In this document: piece after piece, positions 1 to 7,447 of the stretch
Layout of the letters: every line of letters begins with the position of its first letter
Numbering within the stretch: the stretch's first letter is position 1
Assembly: GCA_903847405.1 (NCBI GenBank)
Contig: CAINDP010000003.1
Coordinates: forward strand, 1 to 45,749
DNA: 45,749 nt
Source: an uncultured Myxococcales bacterium
GTDB taxonomy: Bacteria > Myxococcota_A > UBA9042 > DTJE01
Reading direction: 5' to 3'
Position numbers and translations under genes: made by a program
Notes under the pieces: generated by a model
Database searches by the model: none
Seen by the model: only the letters and a program-made list of their open reading frames with translations
What the model was told of the DNA's origin: nothing

Positions 1-132
1 CTGTCCCAACTACGCGAAAAACTGAAGCTACTTACCCTGCCGCCTCGAAGAACGGACAGGACCTACGCGCGGGTCGTGAAATCCGGCACGTCCCGGTATC
101 CGCGGGCGAAGAGGAAGGTCGAGCCTAAGTGA
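1..132 (+). CDS. Possible transposase, C-terminal fragment (cut by window edge)
   Basis: An open frame enters from the left edge and ends at the TGA at 130-132, giving a 43-residue basic C-terminus. It contains the run R-T-Y-A-R-V-V-K followed by S-R-Y-P. A tail of the form 'R-x-Y-x-R-V-V-K ... basic end' is familiar to me from DDE transposases of the IS4-like group. A cluster of short repeats follows at once, as expected at the end of an insertion element. The catalytic part lies outside the window, so the family cannot be confirmed. It could instead be chance coding in a GC-rich repeat region. Confidence 0.42.
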   Translation: MSQLREKLKLLTLPPRRTDRTYARVVKSGTSRYPRAKRKVEPK

Positions 133-138
133 CCAGCA

Positions 139-240
139 TTGGGACAGACACCGATTTCTCGGACGGCGCGGAAATGGGGACAGACACCGATTTCGCGCGG
201 AAATGGGGACAGACACCGATTTCGCGGACGGCGGTCATGG
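139..240 (+). repeat. Three direct copies of a ~24-bp repeat
   Basis: Three head-to-tail copies share the core GGGACAGACACCGATTTC. They begin near 139 (slightly diverged), 172 and 201. The spacers are also repetitive (CGGACGGCG-type after copies one and three). A near-perfect inverted copy lies at 339-362. This arrangement just downstream of a putative transposase end suggests transposase-binding sites at an element terminus, or a dispersed REP-like family. Confidence 0.8.
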
Positions 241-338
241 GCTGCAATACCGAGGATTTGCGAAGGACGTGAAGGAAGAGGGTGAAGGCCTTCAAGTTCC
301 CGGGTGTCGATGGTTGACTGTGGGAACGTGTACTTGCG

Positions 339-362
339 AGAAATGGTGTCTGTCCCCATTTT
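339..362 (-). repeat. Inverted copy of the 24-bp repeat
   Basis: This is the reverse complement of the 139-240 repeat (core GGTGTCTGTCCCCATTT), with one base missing relative to it. It lies 62 bp upstream of the galactokinase start, so it either carries or displaces that gene's promoter. Apart from the repeats, 133-423 shows no gene I can support. A weak -10-like TAAACT is present at 380-385. Confidence 0.7.
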
Positions 363-423
363 CCTGGGTCGTCCTGGAGTAAACTTTGGCGGCGCCCGCG
401 GGGGTGCCGGAGGGGAGTCGAGC

Positions 424-1599
424 ATGGCGACGTGGGCACAGCAGGCGGCACGGGAATTCACGGACGCGTTCGGGGGGGAGGCCGCCTTTGCGGCCGACGC
501 CGGCGGCCGGGTGAACCTGATCGGCGAGCATACGGACTACCACGAGGGGTTCGTGTTCCCGGCGGCGATCGACCTGCGGACGCGGGTCGCGGCCCGGCCC
601 CGGACCGACGGGGTGCTGCGGATCCGCTCGTTGAACCTGTCCGAGGAGGTCGAGGCGGTCCTCGCGGACCTGGTCCCGCCGCCGGTGGCGGACTGGCGCG
701 CGTACGTCCTGGGCCCGTTCTGGGCGCTGCGGGAGGCCGGGATCGCGGTCCCCGGGGCCGACATCGTGGTGAACGGCGGGGTGCCCTTCGGCGGCGGCCT
801 GTCGTCGTCCGCCTCCATCGAGGTGGCGCTGGTCGCGGTGGGGGCGGCCCTCGCCGGCCGGGACCTGCCCGCGATCGAAATTGCCCGGCTGGCCCGTCGC
901 GCCGAAAACGGCTTCTGCAACGTGCCCTGCGGCGCCATGGACCAGATGGCGTCGGCCTGCGGCAAGGAAGGCCACGCGCTGCTGCTGGACTGCCGGACCC
1001 TGACCTTCGAAACGGTCCCGATGCCGGCCGCCTGGGTCCTGGTGGTGGCGGATTCGGGCGTGCGGCACGCGGTGGCGGGGCCCGAGTACGCGAACCGCCA
1101 GAAGGAGTGCGCCCAGGGCATGGCGGTCGTGCGGGCGGCGTTCCCCGACGTGGCGATGGCCCGGGACCTGACGATGGAACGGCTGGACGGCCTGAAGGCG
1201 CGGATGCCCGAGGTGTCCTACCGGCGCCTGCGGCATGCCGTGACGGAAAACGACCGGTGCCTGGCAGCCCGCGACGCGCTGGTCCGGGGCGACGGCGCGA
1301 CGCTGGGCCGCCTGCTGGCCGGCTCCCACGAAAGCCTCGCGCGGGACTACGAGGTATCGTGCGCGGAACTGGACATCCTGGTGGCCGCGGCCGTCGGCAT
1401 CCGGGGCTGCGTGGGCGCCCGGCTGACCGGGGCGGGCTTCGGCGGCAACACGGTCAACGTGGTGGAGGCCGGCGAGGCCGCGGCATTCTGCGACGCGCTG
1501 GCCCGGGCGTACCACGATCGGACCGGCCGCCCGACGACCGTCCGGGTGGTGCGTCCCGCGGCGGGCGTGTCGGTCACGTGCCTCCGGCCCATGCAGTAA
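424..1599 (+). CDS. galK: Galactokinase (GHMP family)
   Basis: Cytosolic enzyme phosphorylating galactose to galactose-1-phosphate with ATP. The 391-residue protein matches the usual family length. It shows the galactokinase signature G-R-V-N-L-I-G-E-H-T-D-Y at about 29-39, the GHMP ATP-binding loop G-G-G-L-S-S-S-A at about 123-130, the catalytic-base segment C-G-A-M-D-Q (Asp173) and the C-terminal GHMP motif L-T-G-A-G-F-G-G at 334-341. The next residue is Asn where most galactokinases have Cys. The ATG at 424 is preceded by GGAGGGGAG; the frame is open upstream to 304, but that extension runs through the repeat region. Nine bases separate it from a pyrophosphorylase, implying one operon. There is no galT or galE beside it. 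Confidence 0.93.
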   Translation: MATWAQQAAREFTDAFGGEAAFAADAGGRVNLIGEHTDYHEGFVFPAAIDLRTRVAARPRTDGVLRIRSLNLSEEVEAVLADLVPPPVADWRAYVLGPFWALREAGIAVPGADIVVNGGVPFGGGLSSSASIEVALVAVGAALAGRDLPAIEIARLARRAENGFCNVPCGAMDQMASACGKEGHALLLDCRTLTFETVPMPAAWVLVVADSGVRHAVAGPEYANRQKECAQGMAVVRAAFPDVAMARDLTMERLDGLKARMPEVSYRRLRHAVTENDRCLAARDALVRGDGATLGRLLAGSHESLARDYEVSCAELDILVAAAVGIRGCVGARLTGAGFGGNTVNVVEAGEAAAFCDALARAYHDRTGRPTTVRVVRPAAGVSVTCLRPMQ

Positions 1600-1608
1600 G
1601 GGGGATCC

Positions 1609-3414
1609 ATGGCCGACCGACTGGACGAACTGCGTACGCGCTTCCCCGCCTTCGACCGCGCCCTGGGGCGGCGCCCCGACCTGGCCCCCCGGGTATGGGC
1701 GCTGGCGGACGGCGGGCTGATCGACGGCACGCTGGCGAAGTACCTTCCCGACGCCGACGACGCGACCCTGGACCGCTTCGTGGCGGACGTGGGGGCGTGC
1801 GACTACGACTGGGTGACGCGCCTGCGCGAGGCCGCGCTGGCCCCCGCGACGGCGTCGGCCGCGCTGGTGCTGGCCCCGGTCCTGCCGACACGCCTGGACG
1901 GGCCTTCGCAGGCGGCGTGGGAGGCCGAGGGGCGCAAGGCGCTGCGGGCCGGCGACTGGGCCGACGTGATCTTCGCGGGCGGCGCGGCCACGCGGTTCTT
2001 TACCGAGGCCGGGGACGACCCGGTGGTCCAGGCCCTCTTCGTCCAGTATGGCGGCCAGCCGCCCAAGGGCGTGTTCCCGCTGACGCCGATCCTGGGCCGC
2101 TCGTTCCTGGACCGGTTCACCGCCGAGGCGCTGGAAACGGGCATCGCGTCGGGACGGCTGCCGCCCCTGGTCCTGATGACCTCGGGCCAGACCTCGGGCG
2201 CGATCGGCGACTGGATCGCGAACGCCGACCACGGCGGGTTCCCGGCGGATGCCCTGTGGGCGATGCCCCAGGCCGAGCACCCGCGGCTGGATCCGGACGG
2301 GGAGCTGGTGGCGCGGCCCGACGGGCGCCTGGTGGTCACCGGCGACGGGCACGGCGGCGTGTACCGGGCCCTGCTGGCCAAGGGACCCCACGGGACGTCG
2401 ATCCTGGACCGCCTGGTCGCCCTGGGGGTCCGCTACACGCTGCTGCACAACGTCGACAACGCGGCGTCGCGGCCCTTCCAGCCGGCGCGCCTGGGCTTCC
2501 ACGTCGCGGGCGGTTTCGGATTCTCGATGACCGTGACGCCCCGGGCCCACGCCTACGAAAAGGTCGGGCTGGTGGCGAAGAACCTGTCGATCGGCCGCAT
2601 CGAGGTGGTCGAATACAGCGTGTGCCCGCCGGAAGTCGCCGAGGCGGTCCACAAGGACGGTTCCCCGGTGTTCGAACTGGCCCACATCAGCGTGAACCTG
2701 GTGACGCTGGCCGCGGTGCGGTCGGACCTGCCGCGCACCCTGTACACCGGGAAGAAGGTGGACGTGGGCGGCCAGGTCGTGCCCACGGCGTCCCACGAGA
2801 TGCTGAACCAGCACCTGTCCGGGCTGCTGGAGCCGTCGGACGTGGGCGTGCTGCTGGTGGATCGGGACACGTTCTTCCTGCCCACCAAGAGCCTGCACGG
2901 CGAGGATTCGCTAGAGACCACCCGCCTGGCCCTGTCGCGGGCCGACGCGGGGCGCCTGCGGGCGGCGGGCGCGGTGGTTGCGGACGACGCGGTCATCGAA
3001 CTGGACCCCTGCATGGGCGTCGAGGATCCGGTATCCGGGCGTGGCGGGGCGCAGGGCTGGCGGATCGGCTCCGGGGCCCACCTGGGGCTGGCCGTGCGCC
3101 ACGGACTGCCCGGCGGGCTGCCGCTGTCGCCCGGTCTGGTCCTGGAGGACGGGGCCCGGCTGGTGGTCGCGGTGGATCGCCCCTACGGCGATCCGGGGTA
3201 CGATGCGGCCACGCGGGGCATCGTCGAGGACGCGGCCGGGGCGGGACGGGTCCGGCTGGGCCGGGACGTGACCGTGGCCGCCGGCGCGGACGTGCTGCTG
3301 CGGGTGCGGGGCAACGGCGTGGTGGAAATCCCCGACGGCACGCGCCTGCAGGGGACGATCCGGGTGGACGTCCTTCCGGGAAGCACCCGGACGGTTGCAG
3401 GAAGTTCCGAATAA
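1609..3414 (+). CDS. UDP-sugar / UDP-N-acetylhexosamine pyrophosphorylase-like uridylyltransferase
   Basis: A 601-residue member of the UDPGP (UAP1/USP-like) family, which makes UDP-sugars from UTP and sugar-1-phosphate. Landmarks in order: nucleotide loop A-G-G-A-A-T-R-F at 123-130 (a variant of L-x-G-G-x-G-T-R), P-P-K-G-V-F at 151-156, M-T-S-G-Q-T-S at 190-196, G-D-G-H-G-G-V-Y at 245-252, N-V-D-N at 281-284, and E-K-V-G-L-V followed by V-V-E-Y-S near 317-337. The C-terminal ~150 residues are beta-rich in appearance. RBS AAGGGGG precedes the ATG. Coupling to galK suggests Gal-1-P is a substrate; substrate choice (glucose, galactose or GlcNAc phosphate) cannot be read from sequence. Confidence 0.85.
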   Translation: MADRLDELRTRFPAFDRALGRRPDLAPRVWALADGGLIDGTLAKYLPDADDATLDRFVADVGACDYDWVTRLREAALAPATASAALVLAPVLPTRLDGPSQAAWEAEGRKALRAGDWADVIFAGGAATRFFTEAGDDPVVQALFVQYGGQPPKGVFPLTPILGRSFLDRFTAEALETGIASGRLPPLVLMTSGQTSGAIGDWIANADHGGFPADALWAMPQAEHPRLDPDGELVARPDGRLVVTGDGHGGVYRALLAKGPHGTSILDRLVALGVRYTLLHNVDNAASRPFQPARLGFHVAGGFGFSMTVTPRAHAYEKVGLVAKNLSIGRIEVVEYSVCPPEVAEAVHKDGSPVFELAHISVNLVTLAAVRSDLPRTLYTGKKVDVGGQVVPTASHEMLNQHLSGLLEPSDVGVLLVDRDTFFLPTKSLHGEDSLETTRLALSRADAGRLRAAGAVVADDAVIELDPCMGVEDPVSGRGGAQGWRIGSGAHLGLAVRHGLPGGLPLSPGLVLEDGARLVVAVDRPYGDPGYDAATRGIVEDAAGAGRVRLGRDVTVAAGADVLLRVRGNGVVEIPDGTRLQGTIRVDVLPGSTRTVAGSSE

Positions 3415-3438
3415 ACGGGCACGGGGCCCGTCGAAGTC

Positions 3439-4029
3439 GTGAGGCCGATCTTGGACGTCCTCGAACGCGACCTGGTAATGGCCGCCCGGAAGGGGGACCG
3501 CGGTGCGTTCAAGGCGCTGGCCGAGACGTATTACCCGAGGATCTATCGCATGTTGCTTGCGATGACCCACAAGGAGGACCTGGCGCTGGACCTGACGCAG
3601 GACACCTTCGTCAAGGCCCTCCAGGGAATCGCGAACTTCGAGATGGGGTCGTCGTTCTACACGTGGCTGTACCGGATCGCGCACAACGTGTTCCTGGATC
3701 GGTACCGCAGGGTCCGGACCGCCGGCTTCCAGAAGGACTTCGACGACGAGGTGAAGTCGCCGATCGCCGAGGGCGCGCAGTTGACCCGCCCGATGGACCC
3801 GGCCCGGGCCGTGGAAACCCAGGAGCGCCTGATCATCGTGTCCGAGGCGCTGGAGCAGTTGAAGCCGGAGCACCGGGAAATCCTGGTGCTGCGCGAGATC
3901 GAGGACCAGTCGTACGAGGAGATCGCCGCGACCCTTGGCATCAAGGTCGGGACCGTGATGTCCCGCCTGTTCGCCGCCCGCATGCGGCTCCGGGAGATCC
4001 TGGAGGTCCGCCTGGGACGGAAGGGCTGA
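3439..4029 (+). CDS. ECF-type sigma-70 family RNA polymerase sigma factor
   Basis: A 196-residue sigma factor with region 2 at about 24-93 (containing D-L-T-Q-D-T-F-V-K-A and F-Y-T-W-L-Y-R-I-A-H-N) and region 4 at about 134-187 (L-K-P-E-H-R-E-I-L-V-L-R, then the helix-turn-helix S-Y-E-E-I-A-A-T-L-G). There are no regions 1.1 or 3, so it is an extracytoplasmic-function type. The GTG at 3439 is taken as start; a TTG at 3451 has a better placed GTGAGG and is an alternative. It is followed 14 bp later by a single-pass membrane protein, which is probably its anti-sigma factor. Confidence 0.92.
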   Translation: MRPILDVLERDLVMAARKGDRGAFKALAETYYPRIYRMLLAMTHKEDLALDLTQDTFVKALQGIANFEMGSSFYTWLYRIAHNVFLDRYRRVRTAGFQKDFDDEVKSPIAEGAQLTRPMDPARAVETQERLIIVSEALEQLKPEHREILVLREIEDQSYEEIAATLGIKVGTVMSRLFAARMRLREILEVRLGRKG

Positions 4030-4043
4030 GGGGGGAGGGCGCC

Positions 4044-4514
4044 ATGTTCAAAACGAAGCGCAATGCGATGCGGGTGGCGGACGGGGACCTGCCCCGGGAC
4101 GCGCTGGGCGCGGCCGGACAGGCCCAGGTCGCGGCCTTCGCGAAACTGTCGGCGGAGGTGCGCGGTGTCGAGGCGGCCCGGGCGTCGGCGGGGATCCCGG
4201 ACTTCGAAATGATGTTCGCGGGCGTCGAGGCGCGGGTCGAGGCGGAGCGGCGCGAGGCGGCCGAAGCGGCGCAGACGGGGTGGCTGGCAGGCGTGATCGG
4301 CAGCCGGCCCCTGTGGGTGCTGGCGCCGGCCGGGGCGATGATCATGGCCCTGGCCCTGGGCTGGGTGCTGATGTCGGGCGGCGAACCGCGGCCCGACAAC
4401 ACGTGCTTCGTGGACTCGTACGACGCGGACAAGGGGTCGATCTTCGTGGACCAGAACCCGGACGATCCGGCAGCCGCCACGGTCATCTGGGTCGTGGACG
4501 AGGAGGAGGGATGA
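4044..4514 (+). CDS. Probable membrane-bound anti-sigma factor
   Basis: A 156-residue protein with an Ala/Glu-rich cytosolic N-terminal ~85 residues, one transmembrane helix at about 90-111, and a short acidic C-terminus of ~45 residues that would face the periplasm. It has no zinc-binding anti-sigma Cys/His motif. Assignment rests on position directly behind an ECF sigma gene and on the one-helix topology; the sequence alone is not diagnostic. The start is clear, with GGGGGAGGGC before the ATG. The next gene starts three bases after its stop, so the three genes form one unit. Confidence 0.6.
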   Translation: MFKTKRNAMRVADGDLPRDALGAAGQAQVAAFAKLSAEVRGVEAARASAGIPDFEMMFAGVEARVEAERREAAEAAQTGWLAGVIGSRPLWVLAPAGAMIMALALGWVLMSGGEPRPDNTCFVDSYDADKGSIFVDQNPDDPAAATVIWVVDEEEG

Positions 4515-4517
4515 GCC

Positions 4518-4997
4518 ATGCGATGTGATGGGGCGCGGGTACTCCGTGCGGTCCTGGCGTGGCTGGTCGCCGCGATGGTCGTCGTCGTGCTGGGGGCGCC
4601 CGCGACGGCGTCGGCCGACCCGAAAGCGGTGGTGTCGGTGACGGTCATCCACGCCAAGAAGGGCCCGCCGCACCTGAATGCCGCGCTGAAGCCGATGTGG
4701 GACACCCTCCGGCAGACCTTCGGGGAAAAGTTCGCGTACTACGAAATCCTGAACCAGGCGTCCCAGAAGGTGGACTCGGGCGCCCCGGTGGACGTCAAGC
4801 TGCCGAACGGCCAGCGGTTCGCGGCCATCTACAACGGGATCACGCCCGACAAGGGCCTCCTGCGGGTCAACGTCGAGATGGGCGAATTCCGGACCAAGGT
4901 CCGCATCCACGACGGCGGCGTGTTCTTCCAGGCGGGCCAGAAGCACGACGGCGGCACGCTGATCGTGGCCGTGCGGGCGATGCTGGACAAGAACTGA
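4518..4997 (+). CDS. Small exported protein of unknown function
   Basis: A 159-residue protein with a signal peptide (hydrophobic core about 11-28, likely cleavage after A-T-A-S-A near 33). The mature part of ~126 residues is rich in beta-type stretches and contains no cysteine. I do not recognise the family. It begins three bases after the anti-sigma gene, so it is presumably co-transcribed and may be the signal receiver or output of that sigma/anti-sigma pair. The GGAGGAGGG just upstream serves as its RBS. It is followed by a hairpin and a separate promoter for the next operon. Confidence 0.7.
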   Translation: MRCDGARVLRAVLAWLVAAMVVVVLGAPATASADPKAVVSVTVIHAKKGPPHLNAALKPMWDTLRQTFGEKFAYYEILNQASQKVDSGAPVDVKLPNGQRFAAIYNGITPDKGLLRVNVEMGEFRTKVRIHDGGVFFQAGQKHDGGTLIVAVRAMLDKN

Positions 4998-5003
4998 GCC
5001 CGG

Positions 5004-5017
5004 GCCGGGTTCCCGGC
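5004..5017 (+). terminator. Possible hairpin terminator after the sigma-factor operon
   Basis: A perfect GCCGGG-TT-CCCGGC stem, extendable imperfectly to 4996-5019, lies seven bases after the stop codon. It is followed by a pyrimidine-rich but T-poor stretch. It fits a terminator in a GC-rich genome, although the short loop and missing T-run weaken the call. Confidence 0.33.
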
Positions 5018-5058
5018 TCCATCCCCTTCCCCTGCCTTTCGTAGTGCAAGGCCGCGGA

Positions 5059-5086
5059 TTGACACGAGGCGCGTTTCTGGTAGATT
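5059..5086 (+). promoter_or_regulatory. Sigma-70-type promoter for the pgk-like operon
   Basis: TTGACA at 5059-5064, a 16-bp spacer, and TAGATT at 5081-5086. The ATG at 5133 lies about 40 nt downstream of the expected transcription start. This is one of the best matches to the housekeeping consensus in the window, and it separates the operon from the sigma-factor unit. Confidence 0.72.
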
Positions 5087-5132
5087 CACGCGAACGCGCC
5101 GGTCCCATGCCTGCGCGCGGAGAACGCCACAT

Positions 5133-6335
5133 ATGGACCTGCTGCGCGGTATCACCAAGCTGGAGTCCCTGCCCCTCGAGGGTCGCCGGGTCTTCGTTCG
5201 GGCCGACCTGGACTGTCCCCTGACGCCCGAGGGGCGGCTGGCGGACGACGGGCGCCTGCAGGCGATCCTGCCCACGGTGCGGCATGCCGTCGCCCAGGGC
5301 GCAAAGGTGATCCTGGCGGGAACCCTGGGCCAGCCCGGTGGTCGCCGTGTGCCCGAACTGTCGATGACCGTGGTCGGCGAACGGCTGGCCGAACTGCTGG
5401 ACCAGGAAGTCTTCCTGCCCGAGGACACCGTGGGCGACGGCCCGCGGAAGGTCGTCATGGAGCGGGTGGACGGCGAAGTGGTCCTGCTGGAAAACCTGGC
5501 CTTCCAGCCCGAAGAGGAAGCGGACGACGACGTGTTCGCCCAGCGCCTGGCGCTGCTGTGCGACGTGTACCTGAACGATGCCCTGTTCGCGTCGGGCCAG
5601 CGCCTGGCCTCCACGCGGTCGGTTCCGAAGCACGTGAACCTGAAGGCCGCGGGCCTGGCCCTGAACCGCGAACTGACCTTCCTGAACCGCATCGCCGGGA
5701 TCCCGGAGGGTCCGTTCACGCTGATGGTCGGCGGGGCCCGGTTCTCGGACAAGATCGGCTTGATGAACACCCTGCTGGGCAAGGTCAAGACGATCCTCGT
5801 CGGCGGGGCCACGGCGGCGACCTTCCTGGCGGCCAAGGGGATCAAGGTCGGTCGTACGACGGTCGAAAAGGAGCGCTTCGAGGCCGCGTCCCAGTTCCTG
5901 TCCCGGGCCCGGCTGCGGGGCGTGGAAGTGATCCTGCCGACGGACGTGCTGGTGTCCGATCTGGCCGGCGGTTCCCCCGAGGTGGCGCTGGTCACGGTCG
6001 ACACGATCCCCTCGGGCGCGGAAATCTGCGACATCGGTCCCGACACGGCGGCGGCGTTTGCCAAGGCCCTGGCGGCATCGCGTACCGTGTTCTGGAACGG
6101 CCCCCTGGGGGCCTTCGAGCAGGCCCCCTTCCGGGAGGGCACCGAAAAGGTCGCAAAGGCGCTGGCGCGTTCGCGCGCGACCAGCATCGTGGCCGGCACC
6201 GACACCGTCGCGGCGGTGACGAAACTGGTCCTGACGCCGTTCCTGACCCACGTGTCGGGCGGCGGGGACGCAGCCCTGGCGCTGGTCGAGGGACGGGACG
6301 TGCCCGGGGTGGAAGCGCTCCGGGATCTGGATTGA
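5133..6335 (+). CDS. Divergent phosphoglycerate kinase homologue lacking most 3-PG-binding residues
   Basis: 400 residues, full PGK length, alignable by eye throughout. Retained: V-R-A-D (Arg23, Asp25), D-D-G-R (Arg41), the nucleotide-side W-N-G-P-L-G-A-F-E at 321-329, Lys207 of S-D-K-I, and the C-terminal P-G-V-E-A-L. Changed: N-V-P to D-C-P; H-L-G-R-P to T-L-G-Q-P (64-68); L-E-N-x-R-F to L-E-N-L-A-F (Ala123); the A-H-R-A-H segment to S-G-Q-R-L (154-158); G-G-A-K to G-G-A-R; G-G-G-D-T to A-G-T-D-T; T-G-G-G-A to G-G-G-D-A. Six of the eight residues of the classical basic patch are therefore replaced, while the ATP side is better kept. It sits in the usual place before tpiA. It may be a pseudoenzyme, an enzyme with another substrate, or a very divergent real PGK. 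Confidence 0.85.
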   Translation: MDLLRGITKLESLPLEGRRVFVRADLDCPLTPEGRLADDGRLQAILPTVRHAVAQGAKVILAGTLGQPGGRRVPELSMTVVGERLAELLDQEVFLPEDTVGDGPRKVVMERVDGEVVLLENLAFQPEEEADDDVFAQRLALLCDVYLNDALFASGQRLASTRSVPKHVNLKAAGLALNRELTFLNRIAGIPEGPFTLMVGGARFSDKIGLMNTLLGKVKTILVGGATAATFLAAKGIKVGRTTVEKERFEAASQFLSRARLRGVEVILPTDVLVSDLAGGSPEVALVTVDTIPSGAEICDIGPDTAAAFAKALAASRTVFWNGPLGAFEQAPFREGTEKVAKALARSRATSIVAGTDTVAAVTKLVLTPFLTHVSGGGDAALALVEGRDVPGVEALRDLD

Positions 6336-6340
6336 GGATA

Positions 6341-7105
6341 ATGGACGAGCGAAGGAAACCCCTGATCGCGGGCAACTGGAAGATGAACCTGGACCTGGCC
6401 GGCGCGACCACGCTGGCGCGGGAAGTGCTGCAGCGGACCGCGCGGATGCGCACGGCGGACATCTGCGTCCTGCCGGCCTCCCCGCTGATCCAGGCCGTGG
6501 CCAAGGTGCTGGAAGGCAGTGCAGTCGGCTTCGGCGGGCAGGACATCAGTCCCGAGGAAGAAGGCGCCTTCACCGGCGACATCAACGCCAGGATGCTCCT
6601 CAGCCTGGGCTGCCAGTACGTGTGCATCGGGCACTCCGAGCGTCGGGAGTTCCACCTGGAAACGGACGAGTCGGTGCGGGCCAAGACCGGCCGGGCCCTG
6701 GCATCGGGCCTGATCCCGATCGTCTGCGTGGGCGAGCGGCTGGCCGAGCGCGATTCGGGCGCGACGTTCCAGCGCATCGAGCGGCAGATCACCGTGGGCC
6801 TCGGCGGGCTGTCGTCCGAGGAGATGGCCCGCGTGGTCGTGGCGTACGAGCCCGTGTGGGCCATCGGCACCGGGCGGACGGCAACGCCGGCCCAGGCCGA
6901 GGAAGTCCATGAATACATTCGGAAGTTGCTCGCCGGAATGTTCGGCGAGGTGATCGCGTCCCGGACACGGATCCTGTATGGTGGCAGCGTCAAGCCGGGC
7001 AACGCCCGCGAATTGATGGGCCAGAAGGACGTCGACGGGGCGTTGGTGGGTGGTGCGAGCCTGTCCGCGGAGTCGTTCGCGGGCATCGTCGAATGCACGG
7101 GGTGA
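6341..7105 (+). CDS. tpiA: Triose-phosphate isomerase
   Basis: A 254-residue canonical TIM interconverting dihydroxyacetone phosphate and glyceraldehyde-3-phosphate in glycolysis. All catalytic residues are visible: Asn12 and Lys14 in G-N-W-K-M-N, His98 in I-G-H-S-E-R-R, Glu170 in Y-E-P-V-W-A-I-G-T-G, and the phosphate-binding Y-G-G-S-V at 213-217. It starts five bases after the PGK homologue and ends three bases before secG, so the three are one transcript. In contrast to its PGK neighbour, nothing is eroded. Confidence 0.97.
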   Translation: MDERRKPLIAGNWKMNLDLAGATTLAREVLQRTARMRTADICVLPASPLIQAVAKVLEGSAVGFGGQDISPEEEGAFTGDINARMLLSLGCQYVCIGHSERREFHLETDESVRAKTGRALASGLIPIVCVGERLAERDSGATFQRIERQITVGLGGLSSEEMARVVVAYEPVWAIGTGRTATPAQAEEVHEYIRKLLAGMFGEVIASRTRILYGGSVKPGNARELMGQKDVDGALVGGASLSAESFAGIVECTG

Positions 7106-7108
7106 GTC

Positions 7109-7417
7109 ATGGGAATCCTGTTCGGCCTGATGATCGCGTTCCACATCCTGGTGTCGTCCCTGTTGATCGTCGTCATCCTCCTTCAACCGGGGCGTGGCGG
7201 CGGCGGCATGGGTGCGGTGTTCGGCGGCGGGTCCTCCTCCTCCCTGTTCGGTGGGCGTGGGGCCGCGACGATCCTCAGCAAGGCCACGGGCGTTCTGGCG
7301 GCGCTGTTCATGATCCTGTCCGTAGCCATCGCGATGTCGGGCTCCGAGCACAGCGTCACCAGCGGAGCCGCCGAGGAAGCGCCTCTCAGCGCGCCTGCCC
7401 AGCCGTCGGGGGAGTGA
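7109..7417 (+). CDS. secG: Preprotein translocase subunit SecG
   Basis: A 102-residue inner-membrane protein of the SecYEG channel. Two transmembrane helices (about 5-25 and 55-75) flank the conserved loop L-L-Q-P-G-R-G-G-G and the segment S-L-F-G-G-R-G-A-A. The C-terminal ~25 residues are an Ala/Pro/Ser-rich tail. It starts three bases after tpiA, the common tpiA-secG order in bacteria. The parS site and parA follow. Confidence 0.95.
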   Translation: MGILFGLMIAFHILVSSLLIVVILLQPGRGGGGMGAVFGGGSSSSLFGGRGAATILSKATGVLAALFMILSVAIAMSGSEHSVTSGAAEEAPLSAPAQPSGE

Positions 7418-7431
7418 CCCCGACCCACCAC

Positions 7432-7447
7432 GGTTTCACGTGAAACG
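7432..7447. promoter_or_regulatory. parS: parS centromere site overlapping the parA start codon
   Basis: GGTTTCACGTGAAACG matches the chromosomal parS consensus TGTTTCACGTGAAACA at 14 of 16 positions, with the inner 14-bp palindrome (7433-7446) perfect. It is the ParB-binding site that nucleates the partition complex. The GTG start codon of parA (7440-7442) lies inside the palindrome, so ParB bound here could also repress parAB. I saw no second perfect copy in the window. Confidence 0.93.

Noticed and set aside
139-240. CRISPR-like array
   Set aside because: Only three copies with spacers that are themselves near-identical and just a few bases long, an inverted fourth copy, and no cas genes.
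304-423. N-terminal extension of galactokinase from an ATG at 304
   Set aside because: The extension runs through the repeat and has no family counterpart. The ATG at 424 has a strong RBS and gives the standard N-terminus.
292-2898. An 868-codon open frame on the minus strand across galK and the pyrophosphorylase gene
   Set aside because: Composition is Arg/Gln/His/Gly-rich nonsense antisense to two well-recognised enzymes. Long antisense frames are expected at this GC content.
432-4514. A 1,360-codon plus-strand frame overlapping galK and its neighbours
   Set aside because: Only its last part, from the ATG at 4044, is a real gene. The rest is an out-of-frame shadow of Gly/Arg/Pro runs.
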